Shown here piece by piece: positions 9,695 through 18,726 of a DNA stretch of 34,591 nucleotides. Numbering within the stretch: position 1 is the stretch's first letter; each line of letters starts with the position of its first letter. The stretch comes from an uncultured Gammaproteobacteria bacterium (GTDB lineage Bacteria; Pseudomonadota; Gammaproteobacteria; Poriferisulfidales; GCA-002705445). The position numbers and the translations under genes were made by a program. The stretch is taken from positions 1 to 34,591 of the forward strand of contig CAJWEM010000011.1 of assembly GCA_913031205.1 (NCBI GenBank). Reading direction: 5' to 3'. The notes below the pieces were generated by a model that saw only the letters and a list, made by a program, of their open reading frames with translations, was not told the DNA's origin and made no database searches.

Positions 9695-10705
9695 ATGACT
9701 ATAAATATTGGGATTAATGGCTACGGAAGAATTGGTAGAAATATTCTTAGAGCGCTTTACGAATCGGAAATTCATAATAATTTAAAAATTGTTGCGATTA
9801 ATGATGTCGGAGATAATTCGGTAAGCGCACATCTGACAATGTATGATTCCGCTCATGGTAAATTTAATCAAAAAGTTTCAGCTGACAAAAATTTTATGTA
9901 TGTTGGTGAGGACAAAATAAATATCACATCTGAAAGAGACCCAAGTAAAATATTATGGAGTAAGTACGATGTTGATTTAGTTTTTGAATGTACTGGAAAA
10001 TTTAATTCTAAGGAAGAGACAGAGATACATTTAAAAAATGGTGCGAAAAAGGTTCTAATATCTGCCCCTGCAAAAAATGTTGATGCAACAATTGTTATGG
10101 GTGTAAATGACGAAATACTTGAAAAAAACCATACTATAATTTCTAACGCTTCTTGCACAACGAATTGTATAGCGCCAGTCATAAAAGTACTAAATAATAC
10201 TATAGGCATAGAACATGGTTTAATTACAACAATCCATTCTTTCACTAATGATCAAAGATTAACTGATGCAAATCATAAAGATATCAGAAGAGCTAGAGCA
10301 GCAACTCAATCAATGATACCTACAAAAACAGGCGCTGCAAAAAACGTCGGGTTAGTGATACCTGAACTTAATGGAAAACTAGATGGCTTAGCTATGAGAA
10401 TTCCAACAGTAAATGTTTCAGTTGTAGACCTCGTCATAAGAACAAAAAAAGATACTTCTATTGAAGAAATAAATAAAATTATTCTTAACTCATCAGAAAA
10501 TGAGATGAAAAATATTATTGCTTATAATGATATACCACTTGTTTCAGTTGATTTTGGACATAATGCTGCTTCAGCCATATATGATTGTAATCTTTCAAAG
10601 GTTATGGATAAGAGACTTGCAAAACTTTATATATGGTATGACAACGAGTGGGGTTTTTCCAACAGAATGCTAGATGCTGCAATTGCTTTTATGAATGCAA
10701 AATAA
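9695..10705 (+). CDS. gap: NAD-dependent glyceraldehyde-3-phosphate dehydrogenase (type I)
   Basis: INGYGRIGRNILRAL, SNASCTTNCIAPV active site, RRARAATQSMIPTKTGAAK, YDNEWGFSNRMLD. Confidence 0.93.
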   Translation: MTINIGINGYGRIGRNILRALYESEIHNNLKIVAINDVGDNSVSAHLTMYDSAHGKFNQKVSADKNFMYVGEDKINITSERDPSKILWSKYDVDLVFECTGKFNSKEETEIHLKNGAKKVLISAPAKNVDATIVMGVNDEILEKNHTIISNASCTTNCIAPVIKVLNNTIGIEHGLITTIHSFTNDQRLTDANHKDIRRARAATQSMIPTKTGAAKNVGLVIPELNGKLDGLAMRIPTVNVSVVDLVIRTKKDTSIEEINKIILNSSENEMKNIIAYNDIPLVSVDFGHNAASAIYDCNLSKVMDKRLAKLYIWYDNEWGFSNRMLDAAIAFMNAK

Positions 10706-11868
10706 TGAATCATTATCGCGAACTTGTTAATACAGATATTCAAGGAAAAAATGTTTTGCTGCGAGAAGACCTGAATGTCCCAACTGATAATAATGAAATT
10801 ATTAATGATGAAAGAATTAGAGCTGCAATACCAACTATACAATACATACTTTCACAAAATGCTAAATTATCAATAATATCACATTTCGGAAGACCAAAAA
10901 GTGGGGCATTCGATAAAAAATTTAGTTTAAAAATTGTTGCGGAAAGAATATCTAAAATTATAAATAAAGAAGTTTATTTTGAAGAAACACCCATAAGCGA
11001 AAAGTCGCCAGATTATAAAAATGACATAACCCTTTATGAAAATACGAGATTCCTAAAGGGCGAAACTACTGGTGATGATAATTTGGCAAAAAAAATGGCC
11101 AAGAACTGTGATGTATTTGTAATGGATGCTTTTGGTGCTTGCCATAGAGAACACTGCTCAACATTCACTGTGTCAAAGTACTCTCCAGTGACATGTGGTG
11201 GTCTTTTATTAATGGAGGAGATAAAAAATCTCGACAAAATATTTGATAAACCAAAAAAACCCATCTTAGCAATTATTGGTGGTGCAAAAATTTCAACTAA
11301 ATTAACTGTTTTAAGAGAATTAATAAATAAAGTTAATGCAATAATTATAGGTGGAGGAATTGCAAATACTTTTTTATTAAGCTCGGACTTTTCTGTGGGA
11401 AATTCTTTATCAGAGAAAAGTATGATTGAAAATGCAAAAGAGATCATTAAGCTCGCCGCGGAAAAAAATGTGCTACTTCCTCTACCTAAGGACGTTGTTT
11501 GCGAAAATCAAAATCAAATTTATGTCAAAAAAGTAGGCGATGTAAATGAAAATGACATTATAAAGGACATAGGGCCAAAAACTTCACTAAAATATAAAAA
11601 ACTTATTGAAGAAGCTGGTACAATATTATGGAATGGGCCTGTGGGAATGTTTGAAAAATCATCTTTCGAAAGTGGGACAAAAAATATTGCTGTCTCAGTT
11701 TGTAAAAGCAAAGGGCTTTCAATTGCTGGTGGTGGAGATACAATTTCTGCGGTCCAAAAATTTTCAAATATTAATGAAATAGATTATGTTTCAACTGGTG
11801 GTGGTGCTTTTTTAAAGTTTCTCGAAGGACAAGAATTACCCGGGATTGAGATAATAAAAAAATTATGA
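10705..11868 (+). CDS. pgk: phosphoglycerate kinase
   Basis: LLREDLNVPTDN, SHFGRPK, NGPVGMFE, GGGDTISAV. Real start is the ATG at 10705 overlapping the gap stop (TAATG), not the extended 10648 start in the track. Confidence 0.96.
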   Translation: MNHYRELVNTDIQGKNVLLREDLNVPTDNNEIINDERIRAAIPTIQYILSQNAKLSIISHFGRPKSGAFDKKFSLKIVAERISKIINKEVYFEETPISEKSPDYKNDITLYENTRFLKGETTGDDNLAKKMAKNCDVFVMDAFGACHREHCSTFTVSKYSPVTCGGLLLMEEIKNLDKIFDKPKKPILAIIGGAKISTKLTVLRELINKVNAIIIGGGIANTFLLSSDFSVGNSLSEKSMIENAKEIIKLAAEKNVLLPLPKDVVCENQNQIYVKKVGDVNENDIIKDIGPKTSLKYKKLIEEAGTILWNGPVGMFEKSSFESGTKNIAVSVCKSKGLSIAGGGDTISAVQKFSNINEIDYVSTGGGAFLKFLEGQELPGIEIIKKL

Positions 11869-13325
11869 CAGCAATTAATGACTCAACTTATAGACAAACT
11901 AAGATAATAGCTACTCTAGGTCCATCTACATCATCAAAAAAATCAATTGAAGGTTTGATTGATGCTGGAGTTGATCTTATAAGATTAAATTTTTCACATG
12001 GGGATAAAGAGTCCCATATCAAGAGAGCAAAGCTTGTTAGAGAAATTGCAGATAAAAAACACTATCATATAGGTATTGTTGGAGATCTGCAGGGGCCAAA
12101 AATCAGAATCACCCGTTTTATTAATTCAAAAATTGACCTAAAAAATGGTTCGAAATTTACAATTGACTACAACCATCCTTTTGATGAAGGTACCGAGGAA
12201 GTAGTTGGAACAACTTATAAAGATCTCGTAGGACAACTTGACACGAATGACATACTTCTTTTGGATGATGGAAGAATAGAATTAAAAGTTGAAAAAATCT
12301 CAGGTTCAAAAATTGTATCAAAGGTTATAAGTGGTGGTTTGCTATACGATTCGAAAGGTATCAATAAAAAAGGCGGGGGGTTATCGGCCGCAGCGATAAG
12401 TGAAAAAGACCATGAAGATATTAAGGTCGCAGCTGAAATTGGTGTAGATTATTTGGCAGTATCTTTTCCAAGAGAAGCAAAAGATATAGAAATGGCAAGA
12501 AAACTATTAAATGATGCTGGAAATGACGGGGGTATAATTGCAAAAATTGAGAGGGCTGAAGCATTAAAAAATATTGATGAAATCATTGAAGCATCCAACG
12601 CGATTATGATAGCACGAGGCGATCTAGGTGTTGAAATTGGAGACGCTCAATTGCCAGCAGTTCAAAAGAATCTTATTAAAAAAGCAAGAAAAAAGGATAA
12701 GGTAGTAATAACGGCAACACAAATGATGGAATCTATGATTACTAACTCAATCCCAACCCGAGCAGAAGTTTTTGATGTTGCTAACGCGGTAATTGACGGA
12801 ACTGATGCGGTAATGTTATCAAGTGAAACAGCTATGGGAGATCATCCTGTTGAAGCTGTTGAGGCAATGAGTAGAATTTGTGAAGGATCAGAAGGTCAAA
12901 ATCCCTTAACTATGAAGGGCTCAAATTACTCTATTGAAAACAAAAAGGTTGATAGAGCTATAGCAATGGCATGCATGCTCACAGCTGATAATCTTAACCC
13001 AACTGCAATAGCAGCAATTACAGAATCTGGCTCAACAGCATTGTGGATGTCTAGAATAAATCACAGTGTTCCTATATTCGCATTAACAACCCATACGAGA
13101 ACATTGCGAAAAGTAACTCTTTATAGAGGAGTTTATCCTGCTCGTATAAAAACGATTGATACAAATCACGAAACAGTAAACAGAGACGCAATAAATGTTT
13201 TAACGAATTTGAATGTTGCAAAAGACGATGATTTAGTAATAATAACAAAAGGAGATCTTGCTGGAATAGAAGGCGGAACTAACGCAATCAAAGTTGTTAG
13301 AGTCGGTCATCTAGCAGAAATATAA
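11865..13325 (+). CDS. pyk: pyruvate kinase
   Basis: KIIATLGPSTSS, IRLNFSHG, IMIARGDLGVEIG, VITATQMMESMI, DAVMLSSETAMGDHP; overlaps pgk by 4 bp (ATGA). Confidence 0.97.
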   Translation: MTAINDSTYRQTKIIATLGPSTSSKKSIEGLIDAGVDLIRLNFSHGDKESHIKRAKLVREIADKKHYHIGIVGDLQGPKIRITRFINSKIDLKNGSKFTIDYNHPFDEGTEEVVGTTYKDLVGQLDTNDILLLDDGRIELKVEKISGSKIVSKVISGGLLYDSKGINKKGGGLSAAAISEKDHEDIKVAAEIGVDYLAVSFPREAKDIEMARKLLNDAGNDGGIIAKIERAEALKNIDEIIEASNAIMIARGDLGVEIGDAQLPAVQKNLIKKARKKDKVVITATQMMESMITNSIPTRAEVFDVANAVIDGTDAVMLSSETAMGDHPVEAVEAMSRICEGSEGQNPLTMKGSNYSIENKKVDRAIAMACMLTADNLNPTAIAAITESGSTALWMSRINHSVPIFALTTHTRTLRKVTLYRGVYPARIKTIDTNHETVNRDAINVLTNLNVAKDDDLVIITKGDLAGIEGGTNAIKVVRVGHLAEI

Positions 13326-13335
13326 AAATAAAAAG

Positions 13336-14352
13336 ATGAATATTGATGTACTAAACAAAATTGCAAATCAAATGGTTGATCATTCGAAAGGAATTTTAGC
13401 AATTGACGAAAGCCATGGGACTTGCAAAAAAAGATTTGATGCTTTAAATATCCCTGTTAATGAAGAAAGCAGAAGATCCTACAGAGATATGCTTGTTTCA
13501 GCAAAATCTTTAGATCAGTATATTTCAGGAGCTATACTTTTTGATGAAACAATAAAACAAAAAACCTCGAATGGAGCTTTATTCCCGCAGTATTTAGATA
13601 GTATTGGAATTCTTCCAGGTATTAAGGTAGATGCTGGAGCCAAGCCGTTTTCATGCCATCAAGATGAAAAAATTACTGAGGGTCTAGATAATCTTCCGCA
13701 AAGAATGGAAGAGTATAAGCAGTTAGGTGCAAAATTTGCAAAATGGAGAGCGGTCATCACAATTGGCAGTAAAATGCCATCTGCTGCGTGCATGATTGCT
13801 AACTCACATGCCCTTGCAAGATATGCAAGTATCTGCCAAGAATTTGATATTGTTCCTATAGTAGAGCCCGAGGTCTTAATGGATGGAGAACATGATATAA
13901 AGAAATGTTATGAGATAACTAATCAAATGCAAAACATTTTATTTGAAAGCCTTGATATGCTGGATGTCATTTTTTCTGGAATAGTTTTAAAACCAAATAT
14001 GATAACAGCTGGATCAAGTTGTAAAGATCAAGCTAGTCCAGATGAAATTGCTGAACTCACAGTTGAGTGTTTAAAAAATAATGTACCAAAAGATGTTCCT
14101 GGGATTGCTTTTTTATCTGGAGGTCAATCTGATCAGGATGCGTCAAATAACTTGAGTAATATCAATAAAATTAATACAAATCCTTGGAAAATTACTTTTT
14201 CATATGGTAGAGCTCTTCAACTTGAAGCCATGAAGAAATGGAGTGGTAATAATCAAAATGTCGAAGATGCTCAAAAAATTATTAGTCGAAGAGCATATTT
14301 AAACAGTTTAGCAGCATCAGGTAAGTATGAAATCTCTATGGAAAAAGCTTAA
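13336..14352 (+). CDS. class I fructose-bisphosphate aldolase
   Basis: GILAIDESHGTCKKRFDALNI, GAILFDETIKQKTSNG, FAKWRAVITIG, SGIVLKPNMITAG, AFLSGGQSDQDAS, PWKITFSYGRALQ, typical of class I aldolases. Confidence 0.96.
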   Translation: MNIDVLNKIANQMVDHSKGILAIDESHGTCKKRFDALNIPVNEESRRSYRDMLVSAKSLDQYISGAILFDETIKQKTSNGALFPQYLDSIGILPGIKVDAGAKPFSCHQDEKITEGLDNLPQRMEEYKQLGAKFAKWRAVITIGSKMPSAACMIANSHALARYASICQEFDIVPIVEPEVLMDGEHDIKKCYEITNQMQNILFESLDMLDVIFSGIVLKPNMITAGSSCKDQASPDEIAELTVECLKNNVPKDVPGIAFLSGGQSDQDASNNLSNINKINTNPWKITFSYGRALQLEAMKKWSGNNQNVEDAQKIISRRAYLNSLAASGKYEISMEKA

Positions 14353-14607
14353 TTAATTCTCGGGTATTTTGCTCCAATTTTCGATTGAAAACTCACTGCC
14401 AAACTTTTCAGTTTGGTTATCCCATATAGAGTATCCAGTTTTTTTGTTAATTACGGCATTTGCAGCATCTTCAGGAGAAGCGAAGGTTAATGTTGGCATT
14501 GAGTTTATCCATAAATCCCATAGACCAAGTGGCTCTTTCTTTATTTCAAAGACAGCTATTTCCGTTTTAATTCGATATCTTATATTTCCCATCTGAAAAA
14601 CCCTCAA
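14353..14607 (-). CDS. Conserved-looking hypothetical protein (84 aa; start may be 14592)
   Basis: Overlaps the 3' end of the chorismatase ORF in another frame; internal motif FASPEDAANAVINKKTGYSIWDN. Confidence 0.65.
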   Translation of the reverse strand: MRVFQMGNIRYRIKTEIAVFEIKKEPLGLWDLWINSMPTLTFASPEDAANAVINKKTGYSIWDNQTEKFGSEFSIENWSKIPEN

Positions 14608-15523
14608 ACTCTATAAGTAATTCTTCCCTGCAAATATCTCCTTTTAATAAAATGTATTGATTAGAGCCAAACGTCGCATCAAGCTTGCCCTTAATCCATG
14701 GTAAATCTTTATTTTGTAATTTTGAAACATAAACTCTAGAGATATTTGTCTTATTATTTTCTACCCTGATAAAAGTTTCGTAATTTCTTAGCGCTTCATC
14801 AAATTGTGCATTTAAATTGAGAGAATGCATTGATTTATAGCCCTTAATACTGGCAGTTCCAGATATAAATATTTTTTCTTTCTTGTCATCAATATCGAAA
14901 AAGCTTGCAGCTCTTGAAAACATAGGTTTTTCTCGAAAAATATCTTGTGGATACTTATATGAGCTTACCTGTCTTTTATTTTCAATAGCTTCGTATTTGT
15001 TACATAAGGCGGCTAGAAAATAAATTAGAATTTTATTTTGTCCAATACCTATGGCCGTTGCGGCAGGATAGCTAAAATTTTCAAAATATTTTTTATAAAC
15101 TACCTCGCGAGATTCACATAATAATGAATAATTTGTTTTTCCGTTGTCATATTTTTCTAAAAGCTGAGGTAAGTAATGCCAAATTTTAATGATTTTCATT
15201 TGATTTTTTTCTGAAATACTAAAAAAATCTTTATAACTTTGAATTATCTTTGATTTATTGTCTTCGAATGATTTTTCAAGGTCAAGAATAGTTGATCCAA
15301 ATAAATAATTTTTACTTTTTGTAATATGTATATTATTGGATTTTTCTGAAATGATAGGTTGGCTTGTTTGCCATACTTCAAAAATATCTTTTTCACAATA
15401 TTGCATAAGACCATTTGATAATATTCCCGAGTGGCGGCCAACCGATTCTGAAAATTTCATTATTGATAAAATATCTTCCCTTTCTTTAGGTATTTCGTTT
15501 GTAAAAAAAATCTTAATCGACAC
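14567..15523 (-). CDS. Chorismatase of the FkbO/Hyg5/XanB2 family (3-/4-hydroxybenzoate-forming candidate)
   Basis: IWHYLPQLLEKYDNGKTNYSLLCESREVVYKKYF...YPAATAIGIGQNKILIYFLAALCNKYEAIENKRQVSSYKYPQDIFREKPMFSRAASFF...IFISGTASIKGYKSMHSLNLNAQFDEALRNYETFI matches the family pattern (ENxRQVSxYxYP..., FxRA, ISGTASIxGxxSxH, Q..EaLrN). Confidence 0.85.
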   Translation of the reverse strand: MSIKIFFTNEIPKEREDILSIMKFSESVGRHSGILSNGLMQYCEKDIFEVWQTSQPIISEKSNNIHITKSKNYLFGSTILDLEKSFEDNKSKIIQSYKDFFSISEKNQMKIIKIWHYLPQLLEKYDNGKTNYSLLCESREVVYKKYFENFSYPAATAIGIGQNKILIYFLAALCNKYEAIENKRQVSSYKYPQDIFREKPMFSRAASFFDIDDKKEKIFISGTASIKGYKSMHSLNLNAQFDEALRNYETFIRVENNKTNISRVYVSKLQNKDLPWIKGKLDATFGSNQYILLKGDICREELLIEFEGFSDGKYKISN

Positions 15524-15668
15524 GATGAATCTATTTAGTTAATTGTTAAGAATGATTTATATTAAATTTTTTTTGTATATGTAAATAATTTAGATTACAT
15601 TATAAATTAAATGTATATATAATAGTAATTAATTAGTATATTAAATGATCTATTGGGAGTTTTTTGGT

Positions 15669-15980
15669 ATGAATTTTAGAATAATTTTTCCACTTTTTAT
15701 ATTTTTAATAATCTCTGGTTGTAGCACAGTTGGAGAGGTATACGATTGGGCTTTCGACAGCGACAGTGCTGAAGAAGAAACTGTGATCACTGAGGAAAAT
15801 AAATCTCAATTTGAATATGTAACGGTGAATATCAAAGATAAAATTGCAGTTAAAGTTGCTGATCCTCTTGGGCCAAGAGCTACTGGTGTTGGTTGTGCAA
15901 TGTGGAAAAGCAAAAGTGGAGAAAGTGGGAGATGTGCTTGGAATTCTAAGGGTCAGTGTTTTTGCCCTGCCCCAGAATAG
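15669..15980 (+). CDS. Small lipoprotein with cysteine-rich C-terminus
   Basis: MNFRIIFPLFIFLIISGC lipobox; C-terminal GCAMWKSKSGESGRCAWNSKGQCFCPAPE. The track start 15645 is less likely than the ATG at 15669. Confidence 0.75.
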   Translation: MNFRIIFPLFIFLIISGCSTVGEVYDWAFDSDSAEEETVITEENKSQFEYVTVNIKDKIAVKVADPLGPRATGVGCAMWKSKSGESGRCAWNSKGQCFCPAPE

Positions 15981-15986
15981 AAAAGA

Positions 15987-16142
15987 TTATTTTATTTTAG
16001 ACTCTTTATAAATTACATGCTTCCTAACAACAGGGTCGAATTTTTTAATCTCGAGCTTATCTGGTGAATTTTTCTTATTCTTGGTGGTTGTATAGTAATG
16101 GCCAGTCTTTGCTGAGGAAACTAATTTTATTTTTTCTCTCAT
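15987..16142 (-). CDS. rpmG: 50S ribosomal protein L33
   Basis: Not in the track (51 aa): [51 protein letters not shown]; start overlaps the rpmB stop (ATGA). Confidence 0.96.
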   Translation of the reverse strand: MREKIKLVSSAKTGHYYTTTKNKKNSPDKLEIKKFDPVVRKHVIYKESKIK

Positions 16143-16363
16143 ATTTTATTAATTTCCTTTAAAACAGTTTCAATTCCTTTCTTTTCAATAATTCTGAGTC
16201 CTTTTCTAGAAACTCTAAGAGAAACCCATTTTTTCTTAGTTTCAAGCCAAAACCTATGCATTTGTAAGTTTGGTAAGAACCTTCTCCTTGTTCTATTCTT
16301 TGCATGAGAAACATTGTTCCCAGACATAGGCTTTTTACCAGTAACTTCGCATATTCTTGACAT
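16139..16363 (-). CDS. rpmB: 50S ribosomal protein L28
   Basis: [39 protein letters not shown]. Confidence 0.97.
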   Translation of the reverse strand: MSRICEVTGKKPMSGNNVSHAKNRTRRRFLPNLQMHRFWLETKKKWVSLRVSRKGLRIIEKKGIETVLKEINKI

Positions 16364-16459
16364 AAAAATCGCCTTCTTTTCTTAATAAGGTATGAAAAGA
16401 TAGCAAAAATTGCATATCTATACAACATAAAAATTAATAATGAACTATAATTTGTCCCT

Positions 16460-16822
16460 ATGGATAAAATTTTTCTAAGAGATCTTAAGCTCAAAACTAG
16501 AATTGGTATATTTGAGTGGGAAAAACAAATAGACCAAGTGATCAATATAAATATTGAGGTTGGTACAGACATAAAAAGAGCTTCTGAAACAGATGATGTT
16601 CAATATTCGCTTGATTATAAATCTCTCTCAATAAAGGTTAAAGACTATGTAAGTAATAACCAACATGACTTAATTGAAACTCTTATAGAAAATATTGCGC
16701 AAATGCTTTTAGATGAATTCGATATTAATTATGTCACAATTTCAATAAGTAAACCCGGCGCAATCAGAGACTCTCAAGATGTTGGGATTGAAATTACTAG
16801 AAATAAAAAATCACCTACTTAA
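16460..16822 (+). CDS. folB: dihydroneopterin aldolase
   Basis: IFLRDLKLKTRIGIFEWEKQIDQ, DYKSLSIKVKDYV, SKPGAIRDSQDVGIEI. Confidence 0.93.
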   Translation: MDKIFLRDLKLKTRIGIFEWEKQIDQVININIEVGTDIKRASETDDVQYSLDYKSLSIKVKDYVSNNQHDLIETLIENIAQMLLDEFDINYVTISISKPGAIRDSQDVGIEITRNKKSPT

Positions 16823-17563
16823 ATTTCTTCCTCCATCCACATCAATAATTTGTCCCGTAATATAGTCAGCTTTATTAATCAAGAAAGAGCATGTATTCGC
16901 AATATCTTTTACGTCGCCTTGCCTTTTAAGTTGAGTGCTTTCAATAATTTCTTGATGTTTCCCTTCGTATTCCTTTACTTCTGGCCACATTATAGAACCT
17001 GGGGATACACCGTTAACTCTCACTTCAGGGCCTAATTCAATTGATAAAGATTTAGTTAACATTTTCAAACCAGCTTTAGCTATAGAGTAAATCGGAAAAT
17101 TTTCTAAAGGATTATCGGAATATATGTCAACAATATTAATAACGCATCCAGAATTGTTTTTTAAACTACTTTGAAAAATTTTTGATAAAAAATATGGGGC
17201 TTTTAAATTAACGTCATGCAAATCATCCCACTGTTCGACGGTAGACTCTTCTATTAGCGTCGGATAGAAAGTAGATGCATTATTAATTAATACATCAATA
17301 TCTGACCATTTTTTACCAAGTTTTTCGGTTATATTTTCATAGTTTGCAAAATCTCTTAAATTGAAACTAAATGTAAATGCTGAATTTTCTCTATCAGAAT
17401 TCATCTTCTTTACAAGTTTTTCCGCGTCTCCAGAGGAATTGTTGCAGTGGATAATTACATCCATGCCTTCTGAATGCAGCTGAAGTGCTACAGCCTTTCC
17501 AAGTCTTCTTGCTGAGCCAGTGATTAACACCACCTTATTTTGTTTTTCTATATGACTGTTCAT
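16811..17563 (-). CDS. SDR family pteridine reductase (FolM/PTR1-like)
   Basis: SDR fold with TGSARRLG (TGxxxRxG motif of pteridine reductases), NNAS, YSIAKAGL, VNGVSPGSIMWP. Confidence 0.8.
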   Translation of the reverse strand: MNSHIEKQNKVVLITGSARRLGKAVALQLHSEGMDVIIHCNNSSGDAEKLVKKMNSDRENSAFTFSFNLRDFANYENITEKLGKKWSDIDVLINNASTFYPTLIEESTVEQWDDLHDVNLKAPYFLSKIFQSSLKNNSGCVINIVDIYSDNPLENFPIYSIAKAGLKMLTKSLSIELGPEVRVNGVSPGSIMWPEVKEYEGKHQEIIESTQLKRQGDVKDIANTCSFLINKADYITGQIIDVDGGRNLSR

Positions 17564-17619
17564 AACTTTATTATACTAGATTATTACTATTTCTAAAAAG
17601 TAAGTGTTAAGATTACTAC

Positions 17620-18726
17620 GTGAATTTAACAAAAGAAATACATGCAAAGATTAAACAAGAAGGTTATCTAACATTCGATGAATTCATTGACATGTCACTA
17701 TACTTCCCAAATTACGGATATTACAATAACCCTAACACTGAATTCGGCCCAAAAAACTCTGATTTTATTACGGCTCCAGAGATATCTGAAATATATACAT
17801 GCTCGATATTAAAATTTTATAAAGATATAAGGAAACATAAGAAAATTGAAAACGTTTTAGAGTTTGGTGCAGGTAGCGGAGCAATGGCTTTTAATTTTTT
17901 AAATAATTGTGAAGCTAAAAATCTACCAAATAAATATTATATTGTTGAAAAAAATATTCATCTTATAGAAAAACAAAATAAGAAATTAAAAGAACTTTCA
18001 AAAAATTTGTATGAAAAAATTGTTTGGGTTAAAGATATAAAAGCCATTGATGATGTTTTTATAATTGCAAACGAAATTCTTGACGCAATCCCAGCAAAAT
18101 TTTTTAAAAAAGAAGATGACAAGTTTTTCGAGAAATCAGTAAAAGAGGAAGACGAAAAATTGGTCATTTCTTTACTAGATTGTAAAGAATATTTACTAGA
18201 AGAGATATACAGTATTGAATCAAGATTAGGAAATAAAATTCCGAATTCCTACTCATTCGAAATTAATTTTTTACAGGAAAAATTCCTATCTGAAATTTTT
18301 AATAAAATTAACAATTTTATTTTATTGATAATAGATTATGGTTATCACGAAGAAGAATTTTTTCATCCACAAAGAAAAAATGGAACGGTGCAATTTTATA
18401 AGAACCATTGCAAAATAGAGGATATTTTTTCATACCCACATGGAAGTTTTGATATATCTGTAAGTGTAGACTTCTCAAGAGTTTTTAGAACTGCTCTTAA
18501 CTATGGCATAAAACTTTACTCTTTTACTACACAATCACAATTTCTTTTGAACACAAATATATTAGAATTTGCTCAAAAAATTGAAGGCGAATTTGATAAA
18601 AATAATATATTAAAAACTCTTCTGTTTCCCTCTGATATGGGAGAGAATTTTAAAATTATGGTTTTATGTGATGATATTAGTGGTGAATTTCAATCTTCTT
18701 TTAAAGATTTTCGGCATAAATTATGA
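17620..18726 (+). CDS. MidA/NDUFAF7-like class I SAM-dependent methyltransferase (GTG start)
   Basis: GYLTFDEFIDMSLYFPNYGYYNN, DFITAPEISEIY, VLEFGAGSGAMA, NEILDAIPAKFF. Confidence 0.9.
   Translation: MNLTKEIHAKIKQEGYLTFDEFIDMSLYFPNYGYYNNPNTEFGPKNSDFITAPEISEIYTCSILKFYKDIRKHKKIENVLEFGAGSGAMAFNFLNNCEAKNLPNKYYIVEKNIHLIEKQNKKLKELSKNLYEKIVWVKDIKAIDDVFIIANEILDAIPAKFFKKEDDKFFEKSVKEEDEKLVISLLDCKEYLLEEIYSIESRLGNKIPNSYSFEINFLQEKFLSEIFNKINNFILLIIDYGYHEEEFFHPQRKNGTVQFYKNHCKIEDIFSYPHGSFDISVSVDFSRVFRTALNYGIKLYSFTTQSQFLLNTNILEFAQKIEGEFDKNNILKTLLFPSDMGENFKIMVLCDDISGEFQSSFKDFRHKL

Noticed and set aside
10648-10704. N-terminal extension of pgk in the ORF track
   Set aside because: Extension overlaps gap in another frame; the protein from ATG 10705 begins as normal Pgk and overlaps the gap stop codon.
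16159-16572. 137-aa minus-strand ORF over rpmB and folB
   Set aside because: Out-of-frame shadow of the clear rpmB and antisense to folB; no family features.
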